A DNA stretch of 53,488 nt from Rhodoferax sp. (GTDB taxonomy: Bacteria > Pseudomonadota > Gammaproteobacteria > Burkholderiales > Burkholderiaceae_C): contig NZ_JAQTWM010000004.1 in the NCBI RefSeq assembly GCF_028689305.1, forward strand, positions 30,708 through 84,195. Direction: 5' to 3'. Shown piece after piece: positions 42,389 through 51,268 of this stretch. How positions within the stretch are numbered: the stretch's first letter is position 1; each line of letters begins with the position of its first letter. The notes under the pieces were generated by a model that saw nothing but the letters and a program-made list of their open reading frames with translations, had not been told where the DNA came from and did no database searches. Made by a program: the position numbers and the translations under genes.

Positions 42389-42411
42389 GGGTGAGGTGGC
42401 TGCGTCAGGCG

Positions 42412-43179
<768 letters not shown>

Positions 43180-43199
43180 TCAATCGCTTACAGCCAGGC

Positions 43200-43955
43200 T
43201 CAGTGACCGAGCAATTGGCGCACGCGTTCCAGGTCCTGGGGGGTATCCACACCGGCGCCGGGAATCTGCTGGGTCACATGCACCGCGATGCGGTAGCCGT
43301 GCCAGAGGGCGCGCAGTTGTTCCAGTGATTCGGTCAGCTCGATCGGGGCCTGGCTCAGTGCCGGAAAGCGCCGCAAAAAGCCGACCCGGTAGCCGTAGAT
43401 GCCGATGTGGCGCAATGGCGCGGGTTGTGGCAATTGCTGTGGCGTGTCGCGTGGGTAGGCGATCGGGGCGCGGCTGAAGTACAAGCCCATGTTCTGCGCG
43501 TCCAGCACCACCTTGACGACATTCGGGTTGTGAAAATCAGCCACCGAATCTATCGCGTGTGCCGCCGTGCTCATGTGGGCCTGCGGCGTTTGCTGCAACA
43601 GTGTGGCGACGGCGGTGACCAGTGGCGGATCGATCAGCGGCTCGTCACCCTGGACATTCACCACGATCTCGTCGTCGGCCAGTCCCAGCAGGGTGCAGGC
43701 TTCGGCCAGCCGGTCACTGCCGGACGGATGATCGTCGCGTGTCAGCACTGCCTCAATGCCATGCGACTGGCACGCCGACACAATTTGCAGGCTGTCGGCC
43801 GCCACCACCACGCGCGGCAGCGGCTGTGACGGCGCCATCGACAACACCCGCTGGGCCACCCGCACCACCATCGGCACGCCGCCAATGCTGGCCAGCGGCT
43901 TGTTGGGCAGGCGGGTCGAGGCCAGGCGTGCCGGGATCAGGACGGTGAAGTTCAA
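43200..43955 (-). CDS. kdsB: CMP-KDO synthetase
   Basis: 3-deoxy-manno-octulosonate cytidylyltransferase of 251 aa, activating KDO for lipopolysaccharide. Motifs are the nucleotide-binding [16 protein letters not shown] near the N-terminus, [10 protein letters not shown], and [14 protein letters not shown] with the metal-binding Asp. The start overlaps the trm112 stop as ATGA. It cooperates with lpxK in lipid A-KDO assembly, matching the operon. Confidence 0.96.
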   Translation of the reverse strand: MNFTVLIPARLASTRLPNKPLASIGGVPMVVRVAQRVLSMAPSQPLPRVVVAADSLQIVSACQSHGIEAVLTRDDHPSGSDRLAEACTLLGLADDEIVVNVQGDEPLIDPPLVTAVATLLQQTPQAHMSTAAHAIDSVADFHNPNVVKVVLDAQNMGLYFSRAPIAYPRDTPQQLPQPAPLRHIGIYGYRVGFLRRFPALSQAPIELTESLEQLRALWHGYRIAVHVTQQIPGAGVDTPQDLERVRQLLGH

Positions 43956-44134
43956 AGCCCGAGTTCCTCATCGGTCAGGGGACGGGCCTCGTTTTCCAGC
44001 AGGATCGGGATGCCGTCACGCACCGGGTAGGCCAGCCGGGCGCTGCGTGAAATCAGCTCCTGGGTCTCGCGCTTGTACTCCAGGGGGCCTTTGGTGACTG
44101 GGCAAACCAGCAATTCAAGTAGTCGTGTGTCCAT
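43952..44134 (-). CDS. Trm112 family protein (YcaR-like)
   Basis: 60 aa beginning [20 protein letters not shown] and ending [16 protein letters not shown], the typical COG2835/YcaR small protein found between lpxK and kdsB. Only one Cys remains, so no zinc ribbon is expected. ATG 44134 lies within the end of lpxK (20-bp overlap). The in-frame extension upstream to 44272 runs through lpxK and is rejected. It is a small chaperone-like or methyltransferase-partner fold. Precise role unknown. Confidence 0.9.
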   Translation of the reverse strand: MDTRLLELLVCPVTKGPLEYKRETQELISRSARLAYPVRDGIPILLENEARPLTDEELGL

Positions 44135-45155
44135 GGCGCGATGATAGCGGCTCAGGCGTGGGCAACAGACGCGCCAGACGCCCGTCAAGTGCCGCCCAGA
44201 ACGCAGCAGGCAGGCCCAGCTGCAGCGGCACGGCCAGAGCGTCGGGCCGCAGGGGCCACAGCTTGACCGCATCTTTTTCAGTGCAAATCAGGGTGTAGCC
44301 CGGATATTGATTGCCTGAGTAGCTATAAAAATCATAGTGATCAGGGAGCGCCAGGGTGTCAGCCAGTGTCAGCCCGCGTTCACGCAGCATGGCAAAAAAA
44401 GCCTCGGGCTGGGCAATCGCCGCCAGGGCCAGCAGGGGCGGGGCGCCGGGTCTGGTCAGTTCTTCCAGCGCCACCCGGGAGCCATCCGCGCGCACAGCAT
44501 GGTCGGCCAGCTGGCGTTGCGCCTGAAAACCGTCGAAGGCCGGATGGCGGCCGGTGTGCAGCACCAGATCGAGGGGGCGTGGCCAGGGTTCCCGCAAGGG
44601 GCCGGCCGGCAGCACAAAGCCGTTGCCGATGCCACGGTCGTCAAACACCCCGATCTCCAGGTCACGCTGTAGCGGCAGGTGTTGCAGTCCGTCGTCGCTG
44701 ATGATCAGTTGGGTGTCCGGGTGGCGCGCCAGCAGCGCCTGCGCGGCTTCGATGCGCCGCTCGGCCACAAACACCGGTGCGCCGGTGCGCTGATGAATCA
44801 GCGCCGGTTCGTCCCCCACCGCCTGCGCGGCGCAGTCACGTGTGACCTCCAGGCAGCCTCGGGTGCTGCGCCCATAACCGCGCGAGATCACGCCAACACG
44901 GATGCCGCGCTGCTGCCAATGCGCCACCAGCGCCATCACCACCGGGGTTTTGCCGGCGCCACCCGCCACCACGTTGCCCACCACCACCACCACCACGGGC
45001 ACCGGCAAACGGCTGGTTTTGAACAGACCGGTGCGATAAGCAAGCCGGCGTACGCCCAGCAGCAGCCGGTACAGCAGCGATACCGGCCACAACAGCCAGG
45101 CCAGCAGGCCACGCCGGGTCCAGGCATGGAGCAGGGTGGCTTGCCAGGCGGGCAT
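44115..45155 (-). CDS. lpxK: Tetraacyldisaccharide 4'-kinase
   Basis: Inner-membrane-associated kinase of 346 aa that phosphorylates the 4' position of the lipid A precursor. The Walker A motif is [17 protein letters not shown], preceded by a hydrophobic N-terminal segment and a poly-valine stretch encoded by a GTG triplet tract (about + 44978-44998). [16 protein letters not shown] and [11 protein letters not shown] are family signatures. The segment [15 protein letters not shown], just before CTEKDAV, coincides with a 50-bp repeat copy in antisense orientation. It starts 10 bp after exbD. Confidence 0.95.
   Translation of the reverse strand: MPAWQATLLHAWTRRGLLAWLLWPVSLLYRLLLGVRRLAYRTGLFKTSRLPVPVVVVVVGNVVAGGAGKTPVVMALVAHWQQRGIRVGVISRGYGRSTRGCLEVTRDCAAQAVGDEPALIHQRTGAPVFVAERRIEAAQALLARHPDTQLIISDDGLQHLPLQRDLEIGVFDDRGIGNGFVLPAGPLREPWPRPLDLVLHTGRHPAFDGFQAQRQLADHAVRADGSRVALEELTRPGAPPLLALAAIAQPEAFFAMLRERGLTLADTLALPDHYDFYSYSGNQYPGYTLICTEKDAVKLWPLRPDALAVPLQLGLPAAFWAALDGRLARLLPTPEPLSSRHGHTTT
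44291..44340 (+). repeat. 50-bp head-tail repeat, copy 7 (inside lpxK, antisense)
   Basis: The plus-strand head GGGTGTAGCCC starts at 44291 and the tail AGCTATAAAAATCATAGTGA starts at 44321 (30-bp offset). It is antisense to lpxK. The protein reads [15 protein letters not shown] through it without a stop, between two conserved LpxK motifs. Confidence 0.75.
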
Positions 45156-45165
45156 CCGGCGAGGG

Positions 45166-45591
45166 TCAGCGGGCGGCGGCGCTGGACGACTGGGTGGCGA
45201 AGGTGATCTGGGTCAGGCCGGCGCGTTTGGCGGCCTCCATCACCGTGATCACGGCCTGGTGGCGGGCGGTGGCGTCGGCATGGATGATGACCACCGACTC
45301 CTTGCCGGCCTTGGCGGCGGTCTGCAGCGCGCTGGCCAGATCGGCCACATTGCGCCCGGCCACGGCCTGTTTGTTGACGCTGTAACTGCCGTCGCTGCTC
45401 ACCGACACCAGCACCTCCTTGGGGTAGTCGCGCTGGGCTTCCACATCGGCCACTGGCAGCTTGAGCTGCAGTTCGGTGAACTTGCTGTAGGTGGTGGAGA
45501 GCATCAGGAAGATCAGGATCACCAGCAGCACGTCAATGAACGGGATCAGGTTGATCTCCGGCTCTTCCTTGGTGCGGGGACGAAAATCCAT
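45166..45591 (-). CDS. exbD: ExbD/TolR-type biopolymer transporter
   Basis: 141 aa, single N-terminal membrane helix carrying the essential Asp in [19 protein letters not shown] and a periplasmic domain. It forms the proton channel with ExbB and energises TonB-type or related outer-membrane transport, or envelope trafficking. No tonB gene is present. In this Burkholderiales cluster the pair precedes lpxK, so a role in lipid or envelope maintenance is possible. It starts 6 bp after exbB. Confidence 0.93.
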   Translation of the reverse strand: MDFRPRTKEEPEINLIPFIDVLLVILIFLMLSTTYSKFTELQLKLPVADVEAQRDYPKEVLVSVSSDGSYSVNKQAVAGRNVADLASALQTAAKAGKESVVIIHADATARHQAVITVMEAAKRAGLTQITFATQSSSAAAR

Positions 45592-45597
45592 GGGCGT

Positions 45598-46224
45598 TCA
45601 GCCTTGGCGGCGCAGCACGGCCAGATGGCGGGCCAGATGTTCAGCGGCCAGTTCCAGCGTGAGCAGATAGGCGTCGACCCGGGCGCGGAAATAGCGCCAG
45701 AAGATCAGTGACGGAATCGCCACGATCAGGCCAAACGCGGTGTTGTACAGCGCCACCGAAATGCCGTGCGCCAGTTGGGCCGGGTTGCCGCCGGTGGCGG
45801 TGGTTTGGGAGCCAAAAATCTCGATCATGCCAACCACGGTGCCAAACAGGCCCATCAGCGGCGCCGCCGAGGCAATGGTGGCCAGGGCGCTGAGGTAACG
45901 CTCCAGCCGGTGCGCCACCAGGCGGCCGCTGCCTTCCATGCTGGCGCGCAGTTCATCGTCACTGCAGCGCGGGTTGACATTGAGGGCACGCAGACCGCTG
46001 GCCAGTACCTCGCCGAGCGCTGAATTTTTCTCCAGCTGATTGACCACGTCCGGCCCGGGCACGGTATGGCGGGTGACGGTCAGCACCTCCTCAAGCAACT
46101 GGGGCGGCGCCACCTTGGCGGTTTTGAGGCTGACGAAACGTTCAATCACCAGCGCCAGTGCCAGGATGGAGCAGGCAATCAAGGGCCAGATCGGCCAGCC
46201 TGCGGCTTGTATGATGGAAAACAA
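45598..46224 (-). CDS. exbB: ExbB/TolQ-type proton channel protein
   Basis: 208 aa with three membrane segments: LIACSILALALVIERFVSL, LATIASAAPLMGLFGTVVGM and LYNTAFGLIVAIPSLIFWRY. The family motif AAPLMGLFGTVVGMIEIF is clear. It is partner of ExbD 6 bp downstream. It is the first gene of the exbB-exbD-lpxK-trm112-kdsB-adk run. The promoter must lie in the 318-bp gap before xseA. Confidence 0.93.
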   Translation of the reverse strand: MFSIIQAAGWPIWPLIACSILALALVIERFVSLKTAKVAPPQLLEEVLTVTRHTVPGPDVVNQLEKNSALGEVLASGLRALNVNPRCSDDELRASMEGSGRLVAHRLERYLSALATIASAAPLMGLFGTVVGMIEIFGSQTTATGGNPAQLAHGISVALYNTAFGLIVAIPSLIFWRYFRARVDAYLLTLELAAEHLARHLAVLRRQG

Positions 46225-46309
46225 AGTGGAACTCCGCTCAAGGAAAAAAGTGCTGCGTGATTATGGCGCAGCCCTTGCACGGCCTGGGGCACGGGCTACG
46301 CACAATTTC

Positions 46310-46330
46310 TGTGGATAACTTTGTGGAGAA
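46310..46330. promoter_or_regulatory. Two DnaA-box-like sites in the exbB-xseA intergenic region
   Basis: TGTGGATAA at 46310-46318 equals the reverse complement of a consensus DnaA box (TTATCCACA). TGTGGAGAA at 46322-46330 differs by one base and lies in the same orientation, 12 bp along. The rest of the gap 46225-46542 holds AT-rich sequence and the ribosome-binding site of xseA. No further cluster of boxes or AT-rich unwinding region makes this an origin. Confidence 0.5.
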
Positions 46331-46542
46331 CCCTCTGTCAAAGTGCCTGCAGGCCGCATGGCGCCTGTGTTGTGATGCTTTGATGATAAATTAGGCAGTG
46401 AAAAACTCAATGAAATCAACAATCTTTTACCAAAATGCGCGATTCGGTGCTATTTTTTTGGAGGTCCAGGTAGTTTCACCAATCTGTGGAAGACTTGATT
46501 CGGCCATCGCGCTGTCCGGCGATTTGTCAAGGGGGTTTTCAC

Positions 46543-47880
46543 GTGTTTGAGGCCAAAGTGACCCCATCCGAACCTCGGATCTGGCAGGTGGGCGCCTTGT
46601 GCCGCGCCATTGCCGACGCGTTGCAGGCGCGGTTTAACCCGGTGACGGTGGCGGGCGAGCTGTCGGGTTTTTCACGGGCCGCCAGCGGGCATTGTTATTT
46701 CACACTGAAAGACGCCAGTGGCCAGCTGCGTTGCGCCATGTTCAAGCGTGCCGCCACCGGTCTGGCCTTTGCCCCGCGCGACGGAGAGCTGGTGGAGGTG
46801 AGCGGCCGCCTGGGGGTGTATGAGCCGCGTGGTGACTTGCAGCTGATTGTGGAAGGCATGCGCCGGGCCGGGCAGGGCAGCTTGTTTGAACAGTTTCTGC
46901 AGCTCAAGGCCAGGCTGGAGGCTGAGGGCCTCTTTGATGCCGCCCGCAAACGGGCGCTGCCGGTGATGCCGCGTGCCATCGGCCTGGTGACTTCACTCGG
47001 TGCCGCTGCGCTGCATGATGTGGTGACGGCCTTGCAGCGCCGGGTGCCACACATTCCGGTGGTGCTGGCACCGGCGTCGGTGCAGGGCAGCCAGGCCCCG
47101 GCGGAGTTGATCAGTTCGCTATCAAAACTGTATCAATACACGCAGGAAAAACGTGGGCTAGAGCCTGTTTTTGCTGATAAAAATTCGGTGCCCATGCCGG
47201 TGATTGATGTGATCCTGCTGGTACGCGGCGGTGGCGCCATGGAAGATTTGTGGGCTTTCAACGACGAACAACTGGCGCGGGTGCTGGCGCAAAGCCCGGT
47301 GCCGGTGGTTTGTGGGGTCGGGCATGAGACGGATTTCACCATCGCCGACTTCGTCGCCGACCTGCGGGCACCGACACCCACGGCGGCGGCTGAACTGGTG
47401 GCGCAGCCGCGCGAGGCCTGGCTGGGGGCGCTGGACCAGGCGCAGCGGCGTTTGCGCGATGCGCTGGAGCGACAGCTGGACCGGCACAGCCAGCGCCTGG
47501 ACAGTGCCGCCAGCCGACTCGGGCGGCCTTCGGCCCGGCTGGCCACGCAGCGATTGCGCCTGGCCGCCTGTGCCCAGGGCCTGCCGTCTGCGGCGCGGCA
47601 CCATGTGCAGCGCAACCAGCAACAGCTGGAGCGACTGGCGGGACAACTGCCGCTGGCCTTGCAACGTGGCCTGCAGGCGCACACGCTGCGGCTGGACCGG
47701 GCGGCGCTGCGCCTGGGCTTGCTTGATCCCCATCTGGTGCTGGAGCGTGGTTATGCCTGGCTCAGTGATGCGCAGGGTCAGGCCATCACCCGGGTTGGGC
47801 AGACCCATCCGGGGCAGGTGGTGAAAGCTACCCTTGTTGACGGCGCGGTTGATTTGACCGTGATCAACTCGGCAGGCTGA
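46543..47880 (+). CDS. xseA: Exodeoxyribonuclease VII large subunit
   Basis: Large subunit of the single-strand-specific nuclease ExoVII, 445 aa. The N-terminal OB-fold has VTVAGELSGFSRAASGHCYF and FTLKDASGQLRCAMFK. The catalytic region has LVRGGGAMEDLWAFND and GVGHETDFTIADFVADLRAP. A long coiled coil follows. GTG 46543 is preceded by AAGGGGG at 46529-46535 and gives the normal N-terminus; the upstream ATG at 46486 has no such signal. The insertion LSKLYQYTQEKRGLEP before VIDVILLVRGGG lies in a 50-bp repeat copy and makes this loop longer than in homologues. Confidence 0.94.
   Translation: MFEAKVTPSEPRIWQVGALCRAIADALQARFNPVTVAGELSGFSRAASGHCYFTLKDASGQLRCAMFKRAATGLAFAPRDGELVEVSGRLGVYEPRGDLQLIVEGMRRAGQGSLFEQFLQLKARLEAEGLFDAARKRALPVMPRAIGLVTSLGAAALHDVVTALQRRVPHIPVVLAPASVQGSQAPAELISSLSKLYQYTQEKRGLEPVFADKNSVPMPVIDVILLVRGGGAMEDLWAFNDEQLARVLAQSPVPVVCGVGHETDFTIADFVADLRAPTPTAAAELVAQPREAWLGALDQAQRRLRDALERQLDRHSQRLDSAASRLGRPSARLATQRLRLAACAQGLPSAARHHVQRNQQQLERLAGQLPLALQRGLQAHTLRLDRAALRLGLLDPHLVLERGYAWLSDAQGQAITRVGQTHPGQVVKATLVDGAVDLTVINSAG
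47116..47165 (-). repeat. 50-bp head-tail repeat, copy 8 (inside xseA, antisense)
   Basis: The minus-strand head GGCTCTAGCCC, the best consensus match, starts at 47165. The tail TGATACAGTTTTGATAGCGA starts at 47135 (30-bp offset). It is antisense to xseA, and the gene reads through it as LSKLYQYTQEKRGLE. Confidence 0.82.
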
Positions 47881-47928
47881 AACTTCCTACAATCCCGCCC
47901 TTTACCACGCTACCAATGAGAGGACTCC

Positions 47929-48510
47929 ATGGAACACACTTTGCCCGCACTGCCATTTGCGATTGATGCCCTGGCCCCCCACTATTCCAAGGAAACCCTG
48001 GAATACCACCACGGCAAGCATCACAACGCCTATGTGGTCAACCTGAACAATCTGCAAAAAGGCACCGAGTTCGAGGCCATGGCACTCGAAGAGATTGTCA
48101 AAAAGGCCAGCGGTGGTATCTATAACAATGCGGCGCAAATCTGGAACCACACTTTTTTCTGGAACTGCCTCAAACCCAATGGCGGCGGTGAACCCACGGG
48201 TGCTTTGGCGGCTGCCATCACCGCCAAATTTGGCTCCTATGCGGCGTTCAAGGAAGCGTTTGTGAAATCGGCCGTGGGCAACTTTGGTTCGGGCTGGACC
48301 TGGCTGGTGAAAAAGGCCGACGGCTCGGTTGACATCGTCAACATGGGTGCAGCCGGCACGCCGTTGACCACTGGCGACAAAGCCTTGCTGACGGTGGACG
48401 TGTGGGAACACGCCTACTACATCGACTACCGCAACCTGCGCCAGAAGTTTGTCGAAACCTACCTCGACAAGCTGGTGAACTGGTCGTTTGCCGAGAGCAA
48501 TTTCGCCTGA
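47929..48510 (+). CDS. sodB: Superoxide dismutase [Fe]
   Basis: Cytoplasmic SOD of 193 aa converting superoxide to H2O2 and O2. Metal ligands are H in LEYHHGKHHNAYV, H in IWNHTFFWN, and D/H in VDVWEHAYYIDY. The Gln in AAQIWNHTF is in the position typical of iron enzymes. GAGAGGA lies upstream of the ATG. A strong terminator follows. The gene is monocistronic. No Fur box is obvious in the short upstream gap. Confidence 0.95.
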   Translation: MEHTLPALPFAIDALAPHYSKETLEYHHGKHHNAYVVNLNNLQKGTEFEAMALEEIVKKASGGIYNNAAQIWNHTFFWNCLKPNGGGEPTGALAAAITAKFGSYAAFKEAFVKSAVGNFGSGWTWLVKKADGSVDIVNMGAAGTPLTTGDKALLTVDVWEHAYYIDYRNLRQKFVETYLDKLVNWSFAESNFA

Positions 48511-48533
48511 GGCGCGCGCTTTGGTCTGACAAA

Positions 48534-48558
48534 AGCCACCCGATGGGTGGCTTTTTTT
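48534..48558 (+). terminator. Intrinsic terminator of sodB
   Basis: AGCCACCC at 48534-48541 pairs with GGGTGGCT at 48545-48552 around a GAT loop, with seven T at the end. Confidence 0.88.
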
Positions 48559-48571
48559 ATGGGCATGATTT

Positions 48572-48621
48572 GACGCTAGCCCGCAATAAACGGCATTATT
48601 ACGCTACGTAAAATGTAGCAA
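48572..48621 (+). repeat. 50-bp head-tail repeat, copy 9 (downstream of sodB)
   Basis: The head GACGCTAGCCC starts at 48572 and the tail CGCTACGTAAAATGTAGCAA starts at 48602 (30-bp offset). The tail has a perfect GCTAC/GTAGC stem with a 7-nt loop. It sits just after the sodB terminator and directly at the end of the DUF192 gene (stop at 48622). Confidence 0.85.
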
Positions 48622-49077
48622 TTATGGTGCAGTGAAAGGCTGGCCGGTCAGCTTGAAACCGGCCTTGATGCCTTTTTTGGCAAACCAGCCCTGGTTCATC
48701 TCCAGCACGTAGCGCACCGGCTTGGCCGAGCAGTGGGAATCGGTGGTCAGGGGTTTCATATCGGCCAGATTGACGATGGTGCCGTCATCAGCGACAAAAG
48801 CGGCCGTCAGCGGCAAGGGCGTGTTCTTCATCCAGAAACATTGTTCGCTGGGGACATTAAACACAAACAGCATGCCTTCGGACTGCGGCATCTGGTGCCG
48901 GAACATCAGGCCGGTGGAGCGCTGTGGCGCGGTGGCGGCCACCTGGGTGTCGATCACATACATGCCGGCCGTGAGTTTGATACGGGGCAGGTCCAGCTGG
49001 GGGGCACTTTGAGCCAAGGCCATCTGACTGCAGGCAGCAGCCAGCACAAGGAGGAGGGTGGCAAAAATCTTCATCAT
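48622..49077 (-). CDS. Secreted DUF192 family protein
   Basis: 151 aa with a signal peptide (MMKIFATLLLVLAAACSQMALAQ; a Cys within it could also fit a lipobox, AAAC). The DUF192 core shows QRSTGLMFRHQMPQSEGMLF, CFWMKNTPLPLTAAFV and VRYVLEMNQGWFAKKGIKAG. The function of the family is unknown, and it is often found next to envelope or stress genes. The stop abuts the tail of repeat copy 9, which would form part of its 3' untranslated region. Confidence 0.88.
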   Translation of the reverse strand: MMKIFATLLLVLAAACSQMALAQSAPQLDLPRIKLTAGMYVIDTQVAATAPQRSTGLMFRHQMPQSEGMLFVFNVPSEQCFWMKNTPLPLTAAFVADDGTIVNLADMKPLTTDSHCSAKPVRYVLEMNQGWFAKKGIKAGFKLTGQPFTAP

Positions 49078-49118
49078 GTCATTCTGACGTAGTCAGGGCA
49101 GGGCTGGAACAGACAGGC

Positions 49119-49144
49119 AAAAAAAAAGCCCGCAACAGCGGGCT
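49119..49144 (-). terminator. Intrinsic terminator of the Ala/Lys-rich peptide gene
   Basis: On the minus strand AGCCCGC (49144-49138) pairs with GCGGGCT (49133-49127) around a TGTT loop, followed by eight T. Confidence 0.88.
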
Positions 49145-49167
49145 CTTGAATCATGCCAAAGGCCTGA

Positions 49168-49386
49168 TTAGTTGGCGGCAGAAGCCTTCTTGGCAGGCTT
49201 TTCCTTCTTGGCAGCCTTTTCTTTCTTGGCGGGCTTGGCAGCAGAAGCAGCGTCAGCCTTGGCTTCGGCCTTCACTTCAGCCTTGGCTTCAGCTTTAGCG
49301 GGAGCAGCAGCGGCGGGAGCCGAAGCAGCGGCGAAAGCGCCAGTAGCGAAGAGACCAGCAACCAGAGCGGCGAGCAGTTTGTTCAT
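49168..49386 (-). CDS. Ala/Lys-rich small secreted protein
   Basis: 72 aa. A signal peptide (MNKLLAALVAGLFATGAFA) is followed by a low-complexity mature chain of Ala, Lys, Glu and Pro with repeats such as AKAEAKAEVKAEAKAD and KKEKAAKKEKPAKK. The composition recalls histone H1-like tails, but the signal peptide places it in the periplasm. It has its own terminator and likely promoter in the 210-bp gap before icd. The real reading frame is supported by the signal peptide and terminator. Function unknown. Confidence 0.8.
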   Translation of the reverse strand: MNKLLAALVAGLFATGAFAAASAPAAAAPAKAEAKAEVKAEAKADAASAAKPAKKEKAAKKEKPAKKASAAN

Positions 49387-49596
49387 TTTAAAATTTCCTT
49401 GAAATAACGTTAAGACAGAAAACCTTCAGAATTGCAGAAGGTGCCACCATAACGCCGGTCCAGTCCAGTTGGTTGACAGGAATCAGTCAAATATTCAGAC
49501 TAGAATCAAAAAGTTTAGGGCAAACCCCGGGTCGTACGCCCAGCTCTTGGCCGGCTCAAAACACGATCTTTGATCAACTAACGGAGACTCTAGTCC

Positions 49597-50850
49597 ATGT
49601 ATCAGCACATCAAGGTGCCTTCTGAAGGCCAAAAAATTACCGTCAATGCAGACATGTCACTCAACGTGCCTGATCAGCCGATCATCCCGTTCATCGAGGG
49701 TGACGGCACTGGCTTTGACATCACGCCAGTGATGATCAAGGTGGTGGACGCTGCGGTGGCCAAGGCTTATGGCGGCAAGAAAAAAATTCACTGGATGGAG
49801 GTGTATGCCGGTGAAAAATCGACCAAGGTATACGGTCCCGATGTGTGGCTGCCCGAAGAAACCCTGAAGGCCTTGCGCGAGTATGTGGTGTCGATCAAGG
49901 GCCCGCTGACAACCCCGATTGGCGGCGGCATCCGTTCCCTGAACGTGGCTTTGCGCCAGGAGCTTGACTTGTATGTGTGTCTGCGCCCGATCCAGTACTT
50001 TGAGGGCGTGCCCAGCCCGGTCAAAGAGCCGCACAAGACCAATATGGTGATCTTCCGTGAAAATTCCGAAGACATCTATGCCGGTATCGAGTTTGAAGCC
50101 GAGTCCCCCAAGGCGCAAAAACTCATCAAGTTCCTGCAGGACGAAATGGGCGTCACCAAGATCCGTTTCCCGAACACCTCCGGCATCGGCATCAAGCCGG
50201 TGTCGCGTGAAGGCACCGAGCGCCTGGTGCGCAAGGCCATTCAATACGCCATCGACAATGACAAACCCAGCGTGACCATCGTGCACAAGGGCAACATCAT
50301 GAAGTTCACTGAAGGTGGCTTCCGCGACTGGTCTTACGGTCTGGCACAGAAAGAGTTTGGCGCCGAGCTGATCGATGGCGGTCCGTGGTGCAAATTCAAG
50401 AACCCCAAGACCGGCAAGGACATCGTCATCAAGGACAGCATTGCCGACGCCTTCCTGCAGCAGATTCTGTTGCGCCCGGCTGAATACAGCGTGATTGCCA
50501 CCCTGAACCTCAATGGTGACTACGTGTCTGACGCGCTGGCTGCTCAGGTCGGTGGTATCGGCATTGCCCCCGGAGCCAATCTGTCTGACTCCGTGGCCTG
50601 CTTTGAAGCTACCCATGGCACAGCACCCAAGTATGCTGGCAAGGACTACGTGAACCCCGGTTCTGAAATCCTGTCAGCCGAGATGATGCTGCGCCACATG
50701 GGCTGGTTTGAAGCTGCTGACGCCATCATCAAGTCGATGGAGCGCTCCATCAAGAGCAAAAAGGTCACCTACGACTTTGCCCGCCTGATGGACGGCGCCA
50801 CTCAGGTGAGCTGCTCCGGCTTCGGCCAGGTCATGATCGACAACATGTGA
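49597..50850 (+). CDS. icd: Isocitrate dehydrogenase, NADP-dependent
   Basis: TCA cycle enzyme of 417 aa, oxidising isocitrate to 2-oxoglutarate. The substrate and phosphorylation-site region [18 protein letters not shown] retains the Ser targeted by IDH kinase in E. coli. [35 protein letters not shown] and [18 protein letters not shown] follow, the last with the Lys-Tyr pair that favours NADP. CTAACGGAGA precedes the ATG. Ends before a terminator. Intact. Confidence 0.96.
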   Translation: MYQHIKVPSEGQKITVNADMSLNVPDQPIIPFIEGDGTGFDITPVMIKVVDAAVAKAYGGKKKIHWMEVYAGEKSTKVYGPDVWLPEETLKALREYVVSIKGPLTTPIGGGIRSLNVALRQELDLYVCLRPIQYFEGVPSPVKEPHKTNMVIFRENSEDIYAGIEFEAESPKAQKLIKFLQDEMGVTKIRFPNTSGIGIKPVSREGTERLVRKAIQYAIDNDKPSVTIVHKGNIMKFTEGGFRDWSYGLAQKEFGAELIDGGPWCKFKNPKTGKDIVIKDSIADAFLQQILLRPAEYSVIATLNLNGDYVSDALAAQVGGIGIAPGANLSDSVACFEATHGTAPKYAGKDYVNPGSEILSAEMMLRHMGWFEAADAIIKSMERSIKSKKVTYDFARLMDGATQVSCSGFGQVMIDNM

Positions 50851-50884
50851 TCGTGTTGTGCACCGCTGTTGGCGGTTGTCACCA

Positions 50885-50919
50885 AGCCTCCATGCGCCTT
50901 TGGCCATGGGGGCTTTTTT
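50885..50919 (+). terminator. Intrinsic terminator of icd
   Basis: AGCCTCCATG at 50885-50894 pairs with CATGGGGGCT at 50904-50913 (one G-T pair), followed by T-run to 50919. Confidence 0.8.
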
Positions 50920-50937
50920 CATGGTCTGGCCGTGGGG

Positions 50938-51252
50938 TCAATAAAACACGGCGAGCCAGACCGTGTCCTGATCGGGCGTGGTCCAAGTCACCCGGTGCTT
51001 GCAATGGGCCGGGATGTTGACATGGTCTCCGGCGCTCAGGTGCAGGATGTGGTCTTCAAACTGCAAGCGGGCCTGCCCTTGCACCAGCAGCACCCATTCA
51101 TGTTGGGCCTGGTCATACCAGTCGTCCGGGGCGGATTGGTGGCCGCGTGAGACGATGCGTTCGATCCGGGTGGTGCCGGATGCGGCAAGGGTTTCCATCA
51201 GCTCCTGCGGCAGCTCGGCCGGGATGTTTTTCAGCAAATTGGCCGGTTCCAT
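50938..51252 (-). CDS. Cupin domain protein
   Basis: 104 aa single-domain cupin. The motif QHEWVLLVQGQARLQFED and the later GDHVNIPAHCKHRVTW match the two cupin boxes with His/Glu/His metal ligands. It has no signal peptide. Such small cupins bind metals and can act as isomerases, dioxygenases or sensors; no substrate can be given. It lies 16 bp downstream of the GH3 gene, so the two are probably cotranscribed. Confidence 0.88.
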   Translation of the reverse strand: MEPANLLKNIPAELPQELMETLAASGTTRIERIVSRGHQSAPDDWYDQAQHEWVLLVQGQARLQFEDHILHLSAGDHVNIPAHCKHRVTWTTPDQDTVWLAVFY

Positions 51253-51268
51253 GGGATCAGCCAGTGGC

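Noticed and set aside
42245-42394. Possible 49-aa plus-strand peptide starting MTNPFKDDDQRHFDPGG
   Set aside because: It reads protein-like at first but overlaps the adk terminator, has no ribosome-binding site, and begins on the start codon of the divergent secreted-protein gene.
46225-46542. Replication origin, because of the DnaA-box-like pair
   Set aside because: Only two boxes are seen, there is no AT-rich unwinding array and no dnaA, dnaN, gidA or parAB neighbour.
49657-50616. 319-aa minus-strand open frame opposite icd, and a 374-aa one opposite tig (27868-28992)
   Set aside because: Both are frames left open by GC-biased third positions of strongly conserved genes. No start signals or domains are visible.
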